Below are positions 37,301 to 52,100 of a stretch of 54,409 nucleotides of DNA, piece by piece. The stretch's first letter is position 1, and every line of letters starts with the position of its first letter. A program made the translations under genes and the position numbers. Source of the DNA: Neelides folsomi. Its lineage: Eukaryota; Arthropoda; Collembola; Neelipleona; Neelidae. The notes under the pieces are model-generated. The model saw nothing but the letters and a program-made list of their open reading frames with translations, had not been told where the DNA came from and made no database searches. Location of the stretch: NCBI GenBank assembly GCA_034687125.1, contig JAQGBZ010000401.1, forward strand, positions 1 to 54,409, read 5' to 3'.

Positions 37301-40300
37301 TAATTTATCCTGGTTTTCCAATGGACGCTTATTCCATTGTGTTATAACGAGCATTATTAACGATACTTAAAGGTAAATTTTATTAAACTGTGCCTATATG
37401 CACCATACATACCATACATTAAGTCCGGGTATGTCTGTAAACACACACATGATCATCTTTGCATGTATTTATGTGGTTGTAATGGGTAATTTGAGTAGTT
37501 GGGATGCGTATACATAATTTAGCATCTTCTTACCCTGCGAACCATAGAATAATAAAGATTAATCGTCTCCTCGTATGTTCAGAATATGCATCAATGATGT
37601 TTTATTTTCCCGAAATAATCGTGTAAACTAAAAAAGCCCAACAACTGATGACGTTGATTAAAAGGGAGTGAAAAATAGAGTTGGAAGAAGAACTGCATAA
37701 TTTATGTTAAAAAAGAAAGCACAAAAGACGACCACCTGTTTGGGGAAATAAAGAGCTCTGAGGATTAATGTTTCCTCATCGTCTCTCTCTTGTATTCGTG
37801 AAGGAATGGGGGAGGGCTAAACGGAACTTCTAACTCCTCCAAAAGAGTTTCTTAACTCTAAAAATAAAAGTGTGAACGGGCCTTTTGGTTTCACTCGTTC
37901 CAATCCATGATCAAGAGCAGTGGAGTTAGACACTTGTGTATCCTTCAGTGCATTATCCTACGACTCACACCGGCTCCTCGAGACTTCAGAGGAAGCAACA
38001 ACCTTTCCACTCAAACTCCACTTTGCAAGACTTAGGCTCAAATAAGGCACATGTATTTTTAAACCTGAGGAAACAATGGTTAACCTTTAAATTTCCTTTT
38101 CACTATGTCGCATAACTCGGCATTCTTCAAACGCCCACCCATTTAATTGACGGACTCCTTCAGAAATGTCTTTCTGTCGGTTTGCTGCCATATTTTTTGA
38201 CCAGAGAAGAGAGGTTCCCTGGAGTTTCTTTAAGCCCAAAAACGTGCTGAGTCAAAAAGTCATACTGACAATGAGTTTTTGTCCCATTGGGCCAAACCAT
38301 GTAATGAAACATTCAATTACCGACAATTCACGAGCCGATAAGGGAATAGAAAACTCACAAATGCTCTCACACATAGTACCAATATATGTATGCATACATA
38401 TTGTATAAATATAGCCGAACTGAAAGCCACATAATAAAGAGTGGGAAAGTTATAGATTATAAGTAACACACGAATAAAAACATGCAAGTCAAAAATGCCA
38501 TCGGGAGGGAATATCTAATATGCAATAAAGAGACTTTCTCTTTAAAAAATGTAATCAAATTACCTTTGAAGAGAAACTACTTAAGTGGATGCAATAATTT
38601 AAGAAAAAGTGCATGCATTTGCATATTGCAAGAAAAGCCATGAGCGTACCTAGTAATTTCCCTTTAGATCATTTTAAAAATCCCTTCACTAAATTCTCGA
38701 GCTTTTCAATAAATTGCTAAAGGAAGTTTGTGACTCGGCACTTGTAGTACTTACCGAGCATCTTATCGAGCATTTTGAACAACAATGGAGCGGATAAATG
38801 GTTTGGATACTTGGAGCGTCTTTCCCAACCTCAACCAGCAATTCTCATGAGCAAAAAATGCACACAAATGTTCATTATAAGAAATGAAAAACAATACAAT
38901 CATATGAAGCTCGCCTACATACTATTTATTAACAACTGCATAAACCCTATCATGATACAAGATAACATAGATGCGCATATTGTTATTTTTATTATCCCTT
39001 TTAGCCAGTTTGCATCTTATATGTTCTTGACTAAGCTGAATGTAACCCCATTGTATACAAAAATACGTATACATACCTAGACAGCATATTAATTTCTCTT
39101 CGTAATAAGCATGGAATTTTTCTTGAAAGATCATTGAGATGCTGATTTGCATAATAAACATATAGGGGTAAACACTCTCATGAGCAGACCAATCATACAA
39201 GTTGATTAAATCAGTCGGCTTGATTATCCATGCATATTTCATGAAATTGCCTCAATCACATTGAGAGAAAGATGAATGCAGTTGTTAATTTCTCTCTCTC
39301 CCTTTATTCCCAACGATTAACTACAGATATAAGTATAGGGATATTATAAAGGAAGAGCGATGGGAGTTAATCTTGAATGGCGGCATAAAAATACTTTTAA
39401 TTTACTTTTATTTCAAACTCCCAAATAAATATATTTATGGGATTGTTTAAATGGAGCAATCCAAAAGAGAAATCGGAATAAAATATATAAAGGAAGCCAT
39501 TAAAATTAAAGAGAAGCGTTTAGCTCGCCGTTCCACTGCAATTGCAACACACCTTGCCCTTGAGCGTTTCTGGCCAATTTTAGGATAATGTGATATGTAT
39601 CTCTCGTGCAAGTGTGGTAAGTATGCGACTCATGAATTCATCTCTTATGGCTATTCAATATGGCATATCACCGGATTATAAATGGATTTTAATAAGTATA
39701 TTTATATGTTCGGGTTTTCAGAGAAGACCTCATGATGAAAAATGACTACTACACGTATACATAAGTAGTTTGATTTCTTTCATGAACCGCCCCTCTGTTG
39801 AATTTATGATTCAGCCAGCGGAGGTTTCATTTTTGAGCCATGTGAATTTAAAGAGTTGGGCCAGGTCTTGCTCCAGCTATTCGCCCTTTAACTATCACTA
39901 CAACTAACATCCACATAAACACTTGCACCTATCATCTCATGAGAAGGAAAAGAAACAAAGATTTACACTGTATTTATATACGTGCATTAAATGTCTGTTG
40001 ATGTTGAAGCTCGTTGGAAGTTCTTGTTGAGGGGTTTCTAATGCTGTAAAAGCATTGTTAAATCCCACTCTCGTCCATACAATTCGTGGTCTGAGCATGC
40101 AACTTAATAAATCTTTCCGATCGCCCATTAAGAAAAAGTATTAGACCATCAGTTCAACTTACTCTGCCTCTCCTCATCCATTCCTCATCAAGGGGAGGTT
40201 TACACTTCCAATTCCTTCATTAAGAGAAGCAACTAGGGCTTTCTCATGCACAACGGAAAACAATTCCACATCCTCCGTCGTAAAACTGGAATTTTTAACT

Positions 40301-42199
40301 TTAATAGGAAGGAGTGAATGAATTGATTTTACCAGCTGACCCTTAAAATCCCTCGGTGGTGCTCATTCATAACTCATTACTCATTGCAGAGAGTTAAGCA
40401 TGCATAGTAAATATATGTAATATAAATACAGTCCAAATGATGGTAGGTAGTTGTGGGGAAGAGGAAAATAAAAATTCCATTTTATACAGCCGTTGGTGAA
40501 AAGGACGTTTGAAATTCATTTTCATTCTCAACTCGCAGAGAGAATAATGTGTACTAACGTAGTACGTGGGTAAGTATGTGGTTCCCAGGAAGATTGCCTG
40601 CTGATTACGTCAGTGAATAAACATTTAAGCTCAGCAGTTTCTCGTCAAAATTCACGCCTTTAATTTAATTTTAAATTGAAGGGGAAGGAAGGGTGAAGGT
40701 CTGAATGAAGCTTATATAGTTGGGGATGATATTTAGGACAAGAGACCCATTTAAAAGATTCCTTGCTTGAGGAATCAAAGGATAAAAAGGGGACCGTTGA
40801 AGTAAACTGGAATTTCTACCCTCAATAATAAGGAGCTTAAAGGCCTGTCTGGAATTCGCCATTTGTAATGGTGACTTGTAGAATTTTTTCCCCTCGAGAA
40901 AGATTGCCATTTTGCAGGAGGCAGACGGAGAGTGTGTGTGTGGAGTAATAGGTAGGGAGGAGGCTGTCGGTGATTGCCTTTGATTTACACATTTGAAAAT
41001 GAAAACATGTATGGCAAGAACACGTATGGTAGCTGGCGTTCCGTGGGATGGTTCATTGGGGATTCTCGGAATTAGGAACAGTGTGAATGAGCAAGGAGAA
41101 TTTATTTGAGCAGAAGAGTCTTCGGAAGGGAATTGAGTCAAGACTCAATAGGTTGGTATAATTTGCCCATAAATCAAAATTTTACATGAGAGTGAGTCGG
41201 TAGTGGCCAAGAGGAATTTGGGGGTGGGATGAAGAAAGAGGTCCGGGAACTCGTGACGTCGAGGCGTAATTTGGAAATCATCCGTAGAAAAATAAAATTG
41301 GGATTGAATGGGAACGAGAGCTACCACAAGAGTGGAAAAAACAGTATTAAAACCAGAGTAATTTGGAGGAAGAAGAGGGAAATGGAGCAAAAAGGAGCCC
41401 ACTGAGACTTTACTCTCTTACTATGAGGAGAGGAAGTGGAGTTGGCTGCTGAGGGATGAGACAAGGTAGGCCCACATGTGATACAAAGAGATACAAAGGA
41501 TCTCGAGGTAAACTAAAGAAAGGCGAATAACCTCGTTCTTTTCTCTCCGCTTCACTCTGTCTATTCTCAACCCTCCTCGTCATTCTCTCTGACAAAGCAC
41601 ATTTCTTCGTCGTAGTCCTCAAAAGAGGATCCGACAGAAAATCAAATCTCTAATTTACACGCGAAACGAAATGAAAACCAAGAGAGAGGAAAAGGTGGAA
41701 GTCTCACAACCCGCCTCATATCCATACGACTCAACATTATGTACATGGTAGTAAATCACGTTCGGTCTTCACCTCCGTCCATCTCCGAGTCGCGGCGGCA
41801 GAGCAGAGAAAATTTATATGTACACTCCCATTCCTCATTGTCTCTCCTCATTCCCAGATTTCATGGCCTAATTGAGGAGCGTGGAGGGAGTGAGAGAAAT
41901 CACATTTATTCAATCTCCAATTTAAATGAAAATATTTCAAGGAAGGACCAGCACAGTTACCCTTTGTATCAAAATCCTCCACATTCTCTCGAATTCCAAG
42001 AGCTATTTTCATTCTCCACAATGAAGCAATTTGAGAGGTCTCTCTCCGAGTCTAGACCGGATCTTCATTACTACAGATCTCTCCTCCTACAGAACCTTCA
42101 AAGACGTCCCAAATGAATCAAGTAGGCCCATTGTCTGAGGCAGGAGTTCTCCTGCTTAAGACCCCTCCTCATTGTAAATTGGATCGACAACCAGCCGCC

Positions 42200-42239
42200 T
42201 CAAATTCTAAAGGCTCGGGAAAGAGCCTTTAGAATTTGA
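42200..42239. repeat. Perfect 17-bp inverted repeat, 6-base loop
   Basis: TCAAATTCTAAAGGCTC is followed after GGGAAA by its exact reverse complement. The stem is uninterrupted. It lies in one of the less AT-rich segments upstream of dimm, with no gene around it. Confidence 0.9.
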
Positions 42240-45200
42240 ATTCGTATTCTCTCCGCCAAACAAACGCCTTCACAAGTTCTGTTAGTGAGCTTGAACAATT
42301 TCACTTACCTTTGGCAAATTCTCAAGAGCTACACCGCGGTAATGGGAAGCTCCGATTACTCGCGGGCTCATCGACTCAACCTCGCTGGTTCCTTCATGAA
42401 TGAACCTTACCCAATTTCCTCTTTCAATCATCCTCTCATTCCTCTCAGGGATGAAATGAGGCTCTCAAGAGCGCTCTTTATTCACCCTCAAACACGTCGC
42501 CCACGAACACCGACCTACCTGAGACTCAATTCAATACATCTGACTCCTTGGGATTTAAATGTCTCGGAGCAAACAATGATCAACAAGTTGAACCTTCTTC
42601 TTTACTATACTTCGACATTTAGGAAAGTTGAGATTTTAATTGAATGCATACTCATGAATGTATAAGTATGTACTCTACTAATCTTATTATTTTACATAAA
42701 GATCTAGAGTACGTTTACTGTACCTACTACTTAGTACCAAGTACTAGTATACTGTACATGCTGATAGGCACACAGTTATTTGGCACATCTTTTGAAGTTT
42801 CAAGTGAACCTTTTGCTCATATTTGTATGTAGGTATACATATTTAAATATTTGTTAGCAAACACACTATTATCTATGTTGGTATGTAGGTATACTTATGC
42901 GCTTATACATAATTGTATTCAATTTATGGATTCGTATAGGGCTTCCCAGTTCTATTATTATCATTACATTTAACTTTAAAACAAAAATTCTAGGAATACA
43001 TATTGGAAAAACCTATACTTTTCCAAGTTCAGAGATTTCTTAAAGATTCTTAATTACAGATATTTATACAATTATTGAAACTGCTGCTTTACAAGTTATA
43101 GTATTTAATACATAAAGGTATAAATGTAAATCCAAGGTATACTGGCACGTGAGGACAATGTTAACTATAATATACTATATTTGAATGTATCAGGAACATT
43201 AAGAAAAAGAAAAATATAATGAAACTCCAACATTCTGTACATTAGTAGAGTAGTAGAATATTTGTAATTAATGCTTCTATGAGTGGCCTTTCATTCAATT
43301 ATTCAGTTTGTCAACAGTTCAATAAATATAAAATCATATATAGGGTTTTATTACATACATTTCTCTTATCATACAATTCAGAGGAAGTTATAAAAGATAT
43401 GTGTTTATGTGTAACCGGCTGATAAGGAATTCAAGCATGTAGCTGTAATGTAATTTGAGTCAATGCAAGTTCCAATTATGAACAAAAATTGTGAGAATAT
43501 AGTTCAGAAAGTTTTTTTAATTAGTAAATACGTATCGTAATTTAATAGTATGCCAACTTCAACTAATTCCAATTTCCAATATTACTGATAGTAAGAATCT
43601 AACCAAATAAAGATTTTGAATAATAAAATAATAATATATATTTTCTAATTTCTATTATATTACTATTTATTATCCACAATGCTAATTAGAAGAAATGAGG
43701 AAAAAATCTTTGAGCAATTAGCATGTCATAATGTCATATATATAAGGATTAAGATAAAATATTACCAAATTTGGGTTTAATAAGTATATTTGATATTTCA
43801 TTAAACTTAAGTTATTTAAACTTAATTTTTTCACTTTTTTCCTTATTAAGCATTTATTTTACTTGTGATAATTAATTAACATCGTGAGGTTTATTATGGT
43901 TGCATTTCTCCGCAAAATATTCGTCCAAATCATAATTTTTCCTCCATGTTCTGAAATGTGGTGAGATAATGAGAGATTGATACATGGAGCTTATAATCTT
44001 TTAAGATGTGTGTAGAAACTTAACCCTAACCTCGATAAACTTTATCACTATCACTAATCATAAGTCGGTCTCCCCCCTAGCAAAATTGGTTCAAGTGAAT
44101 TGCTGTAAATTCCTTCGAGGCTATAAACCAGCGACAAAGTCCCAGACATGAATATACGAAAGTATTTATTAGTCCTAATGCTCCATACAAATAATATACA
44201 AGGTACTGATGTGTAACTATATTGTAGATACGCCAGTATGTAGTACATGGTATATTTATTAACCTAAAATTTCTCTCAACCCATATTTTATTTATGAGCC
44301 ATCACTTGTGTAGTTTTTGAACTTAAATTCCTTTTTATAAGTTTCCGAACAGTTCCGGTAATCCTTTCACTTTAAATTGTTTCCACCTTTTTTCCACGAG
44401 CATATCGTAAATTCATATAGTTTGATAAAGAATATTCAAATTCTAATATGTAGAAACAATAATATTTCAAGTGCTCTTTTTAATATAGAGTCTTAGCTCG
44501 ATATAAATGATAAATAATTATTGTAATATGTTGGTTGAACATTTGAGATTTGCGATTGTCGGAGGAGGAGGTTGAATGATAATAAAAATATAGTGATAGA
44601 TTTTTATACGCAAAAATTAATTATATTCCGTGTACAATGGTTCTGGTAGTTAATAATCAGTAAAGGAATTTGAAAGATAATCACCTAAATGGAAGTCTAG
44701 CCGCATTTGCTGAATCTGTGACAGGAAGGCTTTTGTAAGTTTTTCAGGTAAGAATGTGTGAATAAAATGGAAGAAATGCGGATGCACGGCACAATTGGAT
44801 GGTTCTATTGTTCACTTCTTCGTTGAAGTTAAAGGAATAACGAGGAGTGAAATTTGAATTCAGAAGTGAGGAACTGATGACAGCAAATCCCTCGGAATAA
44901 ATTCTCAGAGATAATTCCAACCCAAAATTGATTTAAAGGGAATCAGCGGCGATTTTGATGGGAGATGAGCCGCCGAGGTTCTCAAGACTTGTAATTCATG
45001 AACACGGAGAGATCTTGTATTATCAATAGGAGGGACGGGATTATCCAGTGGCTGGAGAACGAATGGGGAGAATAATGGGTAATTGAATGGAAATTGGGTG
45101 TATTGGATCGAAGTGTGCTGTTGGATCGCTGTTCTTCCTCCAGCCAACAAGTGACGGGACTCACATGAGTATTATCTCTCTCTCCCGATTCAACACAAGA

Positions 45201-48129
45201 GAATACCCCACACGTCCCTATTCAATGTTGATCGAGCTCCTGTGGGAGTTGGAGGAGTCCGCTTAATGGCTATTTTATTTATATTTTATTAATGAGGAGC
45301 CGGTGGAAGTCCGCGTGGTGGTGAACTTGGGGTTGACGAAACCGCCGCCTCGTGCCTGGAGTGAGGCGGGTCCAAAATAGACACACTTATTCGGTCCGTG
45401 GCTCCGTGGAGGGAGTAAGGGAGTGAGTGATGTGCGAGGATCGAGAGCCAACTCCTGACTGCCTCCCAAATCCACTCTAATGAATGGGGAAGTGGGAAGA
45501 GCTCAGGAGCTTGGGTTCCACTCCTGAGGAAATCCTAAATATTCATTCTGAAATCCTCCTTCAGGTTCACATCCATGCCCTGTGTTTCAGGAAGGGAGGT
45601 CCGGGAAGGAATTCGGTGGGGACTGGGATGCCCCTACGACCCGCGGGTGAACAAATTCCTCCCCACACCCGTCCATGGGGAGAGTTCAGTGACTCTTGTG
45701 GGCAAGTGCTCGCTGCTCCTCGTCGTCATTGAGGGCCAGCAAGGCTGAAGCTCCTCAGACTTCTCACCTGTGGAGCCGAAAGGAGATTCCCCAGGGTCTC
45801 CCCCACTCCCACTCCCTCCAGCCACCGAGATGAGTCCGGCCAGCCTCACCTGCTCCTGGACCGTCGAGATTCCCCACTATTGATAAAGTTGTTCCACACA
45901 TACAAATGCGAGCCTCTTATTTATTTTAATGCAAAAAACTGGCTTTTGGACCGGCTAGAGAGCTGGGTTTTGTTTTCAAGCCAAACCTTCTCCGAATCCA
46001 AATTCATAACGATGACCAACACGCATTCCATCATAAGTGCATCTTGGAAGCGGAGGGAGATGAGGAGCCCACTTCAGGAGATTTGCCCTGCATAATCCAT
46101 GATATACTGTGTATATGTGGAATGGATGGAAACCTCCCCTCGTTCCCACACTCGCTTCTTGAGAATTGGCAAGTGAAACTGGGGAAATGAAGTAATTTGC
46201 CTTCGACCTTTCTCAGTTACTCTTGAATAAATATAGTCGGAGGCTAATGAGCCACTCTTTGACTCCTTTGTATTAAAAAGGCAATTTCACTCCTGTTGAG
46301 TGGGTTCACTCCTCTTTTACTACCTTATTTATGCACTTTTTATTTATTTCATGAAACCCTTCATTTAACCGCATTTCCTCCTTCCTCACACCTACTTATA
46401 TACCAAAACATATTTATTTATTCTTTCTCCCAATCCTGCTTCTTTGGCTCATCGAACTCCTTGTTTTGATCTCATTTTCCTCCCAATTAAAATATAGAAA
46501 AAGAGTTGAACCAACAAACCAATTTTATGACTCTGCGATTGGCGTAAGCTCATTTTTTTAATAGCAATGAATATTGACAATGGGTATTTATTATAGTAGT
46601 TAAATATTTTATTTGAAAATACATTACAAGCATATAAATAATTTCATTTCATGGTCCTTAACACATTTAAAAAATACAAATAGCATATTTTCATACATAT
46701 TTGTTAAATTGGTAATTTGGTTCTTTAAATACTCTCTTGGGTGTCTTACATTTAGATAAGTGTTTGAGTTCCATGGTGTAATGTAATGATGACGTTTTTA
46801 ATTTACATAGAGTTCACGTAGTTTTTCCACCAGATGAAAGGAACTGTTCCATGAATTCAGAAGTAAATGCTTTATCCGTTTACCCCACTTGTATTTCAAC
46901 TAAAAGGACAATTATACTCTTAAATTGAACAGATGCACGATTTGTCTGTTATATTATTTTTCGTGCTTATTATTGGAGTTTAGAAGGAACTTTCATTTAC
47001 GAGTGTGTAACGAGTATTTACATTATATCATTGTACCGGCTCATTTGAAGGTCTTTAATTGTCTGATCAATAGATACCTTAACTCGGAAAAATACATAAA
47101 TATCACTCATTGTGCATTTTGAAATATAAATAATTCAACTTGTGGCCTAGATTTGCAAATTTAAATTATATCATGAGTTTTTATTTCCGTTTAATAATGT
47201 TTGAAGCATATCATTTTATTATGGTCTACTATTCGAATATATCCATCATAATAAATCGGAGCATTATCGAATAAAGCGAGTATCATTTTATCTCAAAGAA
47301 AATTGGCCAACTTTTGATAAAATATAAACTCATAACTTTAATGACATAAATTGTTAAAATATTAATATTATAAGGATATACATTTTTTGACAATTAATAT
47401 CTTAGGTTCTCATAATGTTGACGGTAGTTTAAGCATATAATATAATATAATATGTCAGCTTTCTATACACTTGTAATTAACTTTTTATAGTCATTGTTTA
47501 TAGTTATTATCTCAAAATGAAGAGTTCTGAGAAAACAAAACTTATATTTTTTATATACTGTATATTGTGATGTTTTTATATATTAAATAACTTGCTAATG
47601 AGCTTTTTTTTATTAATAATAAAAAGCAAAATGCAATATTCATGCAAATAATATTGGTACATGTAAATTCAATTAAAATTAATAGACTCCACTCATTTTA
47701 AATAAAGGGATTTATATTTTACAAGAGCAAACTTTCCTCAAATTTATGCATGCTGTAATAGTCAAACGATAAATAGGATTAATCTATTTACCCACATTAT
47801 CAATTCTGGAACTTCACACTTCACATTAATCCTTTTATGCAAAATGGAAGTCTGTCTGGTTGAAAATTCCCTTTAAAAATGCTGATTTTCATAATGGATC
47901 GTGTACTATTTGGTATATTAAGGTCTTTAAATACGTTTCAAACTTATTGTAAACATTTTAATTTTTAGTCTGAAAACTCGTAATGAGTAAATATGGCATA
48001 ATGAATAACTAATATTTATAAATTCAAGCTGTATCCTGGTTGAAATGGATTGAATGTATTACCTACAATGCAAACATTGGGCTCTTTTCATCCATTGAGG
48101 ATACATATTTTATAATAATAAAGTAATTA

Positions 48130-48309
48130 TACTCTATTCCATTTGAGAAGATTATTGAGAATTAAATCATGTTACTTGACAAGTCATTAGAAATTCAAAT
48201 AAACCGATATTATTTCCTGTAGAAATTATTTGCGGGTGACATGACATTCAATTGCCCGGTCAAGTAACATGATTCAATTCTCAATAATCTTCTCAAATGG
48301 AATAGAGTA
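48130..48309. mobile_element. 180-bp MITE with ~50-bp inverted repeats and TA duplication
   Basis: A left arm beginning TACTCTATTCCATTTGAGAA and running to about 48180 is matched nearly perfectly by its reverse complement at about 48262-48309. The arms diverge only by single bases and small indels. TA flanks both ends (48128-48129 and 48310-48311). The centre is short and noncoding. Long terminal repeats, a TA target duplication and absence of a transposase define a non-autonomous Tc1/mariner-type MITE. The close similarity of the arms suggests recent insertion. Confidence 0.85.
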
Positions 48310-49079
48310 TAGGTAATATAATGATAATGAATATACCTACCTAGGTCTGTATTTTATTTCTGCATATATTTATATACTACACCTGTAAATTATATTTAGT
48401 ATCATGATACAGAATGTGAGAATAGATACCGAAGCTTATATGTAAAGTAAAACAACCAAATCAATATTCCATTTGAGCAATTTACTTTGCAATAAATTTT
48501 CTGCAATATAAAAGAATTTAGCAATGTGCGCAAATGAGATCTATTTCAAACAATTTTTGCAAACATAGAGCGAATAAAAATTGTCCTTCCATCAGACACT
48601 TTAAGGTTCATCTAACAATTAGATAATAAAATATTTAACAGTATAGTATGTTAAATTGTATGAATGCCACATCATATCAAATTATTTTTAATGATATTAT
48701 CATTGATGTTCTAATAGTACAATATTTACCAATTATACATACATTTTTATACCTTGAACACTGATAATTTAAATTTACAAATTAATGTATTTTAATAAAT
48801 AACGTCACCTATTAATTTAAATACTGCATTTATTTGTATTTAATCATTCATAATCAAATTACATCCTAACCTTTGTCGAATTTAAATACTCTAGTAGGTA
48901 TAATTGACTTCAATTCATTATCAATGTCAAATATTAATAGTAATATCTATTATTTCTTTATATAGTAATATATTTACTATATTGTAATGAACTGTAGGAT
49001 ACTTATTAACGAACACATAATATGTATTTTGTATATTAAATACAATGTACAATGACTGGTACATTACATAGTATATGTA

Positions 49080-49160
49080 CAGGGTGCGCAAAAAGTATCT
49101 TTCTTTTTTACTTAATGTTAGACAACCATATAAAAAGAAAGATACTTACGGCGCACCCGG
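49080..49160. mobile_element. 81-bp mariner-type miniature element
   Basis: CAGGGTGCGCAAAAAGTATC at the left and an inverted copy ending GATACTTACGGCGCACCCGG at the right enclose about 25 bp. TA flanks both ends (49078-49079, 49161-49162). The arms pair over roughly 28 bp with few mismatches. CAGGGTG termini and the TA duplication fit mariner-family ends. With almost no internal sequence, this looks like a very short MITE or two abutting terminal repeats left by internal deletion. Confidence 0.78.
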
Positions 49161-52100
49161 TACATTTCATAAATATTAAATTTTGAAATAACTAGAATTT
49201 CCTTTACAATGAATATTATATTGTACTCCATATAAGAGAATTTAGAGAATGGGAATAAATAGTAGTATTAGAGATTGAGGAGATTAAAGCAGGATCAGCG
49301 GAAATTCTCCCAACTTCCTCTTATGCCCAAATATTTCGTAAAACTCCGTGACAAGAAGAGCACGAAATTCATTCATGAAGATATAATGAAGAGGGTTGGA
49401 AACCACTGGTCGACAGAGCAAGCAAAAGAGGAAACGTCAAATCGTTAGAAGAGATACCTACAACATAATTTTTAATTTACTTTTATGCTAAGGCACGGAA
49501 CTTTTTAATGAATGTGAAAAAGTAGGGTCAAGGATTCCCCGACCCATTTAAGCAAAACTTCAATTGATGAGTCTTGATACATGCTGATCAGAAATATTGG
49601 AAAGGAACTCTGTCACGTTTCTCCACTCAATATCCTCCGATACTCAGTGCATTTCAGAGTTGCTTATTTGCAAAAAAATGCATGCCATGTGCATGCGTTT
49701 ATGTAACACTATTTCATACTTGAGATGCTTTTTACGTATACCTAGTAAAAAAGCAAGAATGCTGGGTATAGATATCTTCAGCATGGTACTTGATAAATAA
49801 GTTAGGAAACTATGAAAGGAAGTCCCAAAGTCAGTTAATGAATCAGTAGAGATACTTAAGTGCAGACGTGTGCAGTTACTCAACAAAAATCACCTAGACT
49901 CTTAACTCTTATCAAAGATATTTAACCTTCCCCTATTTTTTCACATCAAAAGATCATGTAAAAATTGATAAAACATTTTTGCTAAAGAATTTTATTTAAA
50001 AAAGGCTAATCTGTCAGAAAGAACTCCTGCTGTTAACACTGATGTAAAATAATGAGTCTAATAAGTATGAATGTATGAAAATAGACGTGGGATTGTTTTT
50101 TGAACAAATAAAGTTTTTCTAACACTATCTTGTAAAGTAGTAAATCAGGATAACTTATATTCCTTTATTTTTTAATCCTTATTATATTTTTATCCCTCAT
50201 TGAATTATGTTTATATTATTTCAGAATAAATAATTTATTCGATTTTATGGCATTACATATTTTCTAATTTTTTGGAATAAAATGTTTGCCTATGAATATG
50301 AAATTATACTAGCTATTATCTTTTATATTCGGCCCATATCCTTGGTAAAAGTTGGTTTTGCATGAACCACTTGTGTACACTTTACACATAAGATGATTTT
50401 AATAGTGGTTTTCGTTACTTATTGATAAATTGCAATAAATTATGATAGTTATAATATCAACTTTTAGAGTAAACTATCAATAAGACATGAAAATTATTAG
50501 TAGGTAGTTGTAATATAAATGTATTGTTATATGGTAGAAGTAATCTATCACACATTCATAAACACTTGTAAATATCATATGCAAATCTTAGTTCCAAACT
50601 TACATTTAGTGTTTATGCGTACATGATAAAATTAAAGATAAATGGTACAGGTAATAGTTATGTATATTATAATTATAATCACATTAGCCACAGATAAGTA
50701 GACTAAAAACAAATATCAGACATATACAAACCAAAGGTATAGTACAGGTAGAATAGTTGGATTTTCAGGTCAGGACTTTCCCTGGGGATTGAGAATTGGA
50801 ACAACTTCTTGTTGCTTTTCTTTCAAATTAAATGTGTACATACTCTAAATGTACCTAATGTAGAATTGTTTAAAAACCTTTAAAATGCGTCCATTTTCTT
50901 TGTGACATGCTATGACTGAATGACACTGAGCCAAAGTACTTGTACAAGACACGTTCAAGTACAGCTACCCACACACGTTATAAGAAAGATGAATTATTGT
51001 ATTGTATAATTAACAAAAAACTTTATTGGAAATTTTCACTCCAAACTAATCAAGATAGAAATAAGTGTATGTGAAAGTAGGAAAGTACATACGTACTTAT
51101 GAGTTGAATGTGAATGACAAATCATTTGCGGTTAAATGTCATGTTCCGTTTCTATTTGACATGAGTAGGTAAGTATGGTAGGATGTAGGATATGTATTTG
51201 TAAGTACTTTGTATGTATGTATGGGCCATGCATAATGACCATAATATCTAGGTATGTTTATTTTAAGCTCAAATATTAATATTTTCAACTAGCATTAAAT
51301 TTAAATTATCTTAGGTTCAAATTAACTTAGGATTTGTTATGAGAAATGAGAAAGATTTGATATTTAATATTTGTAGGTTGGTAATATATTGTATTTATCT
51401 CCTTACATAGTCCCCGATCTGTATTTAAAAGCATCTTATCAGATGAGACTCGACTTATTAAAGACGATTAATAGGAGCTTTGTCAATTAAATAGAAATAT
51501 ATTTAGTTAGTTAAAGTAATTGGCGTGAAGAGTTTAATTGATAAAGAATTTCACAGTTATGTAAAGATAAATGAATAAAAAGGAAGTTCAAATGAATTCC
51601 TCCTTAGCTCACTCTAAAGATCTTTTTTGTCGATTTGCTTCTTATTTCATCCGCCCACTTCCGCATAGCTTTCAACGTCTCATCCGTGGAGGAATTGCAG
51701 TTTGCAATAATTCCCCCTTTCTCTATATAGCTCAGAGGCTCAGACACAAACATCTTTTTCTCCATCACAAAAATACTATCTTCGTTATTGGAATGAGAAA
51801 ATGTTGATATTAGAAGTTGTGCCTGGTTGTTGTTTAATCAACCTTCCATTCAACGTTAAACGAGAATATGTTCAAAATATTATGTAATTATTTTATGATT
51901 TTTGTTTAGTGCTTATAATTGTAATATATATTTATGTATTTAGCCTTTTAATAAGAAGCATAAATAAATACTATTTATGTATTAATACATACTAATAGTA
52001 TGTATACACTAAAGTAGAAATGATAAAGTATTTGGTAATTGGTCTGTCTAATCAGAGTATTCAGTTATATTAAATATTTATCTTAAATACTTTGCAAAAG

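Noticed and set aside
40671..41141. Minus-strand open frame of 156 codons
   Set aside because: It is the longest frame in the gene desert but begins with TTG. The composition is like translated pyrimidine-biased noncoding DNA (Pro, Ser, Leu, Phe) and no family is recognised.
41739..42665. Two plus-strand frames of about 125 codons each
   Set aside because: One starts with ATG, the other with GTG. Neither shows domains or a joining splice pair, and the perfect hairpin at 42200-42239 lies between them. Kept as noncoding unless transcripts say otherwise.
45484..45849. Overlapping frames on both strands in a GC-rich island
   Set aside because: A CAG|GTGAGG donor-like site and Gly-rich frame suggested an exon, but no conserved motif or partner exon was found.
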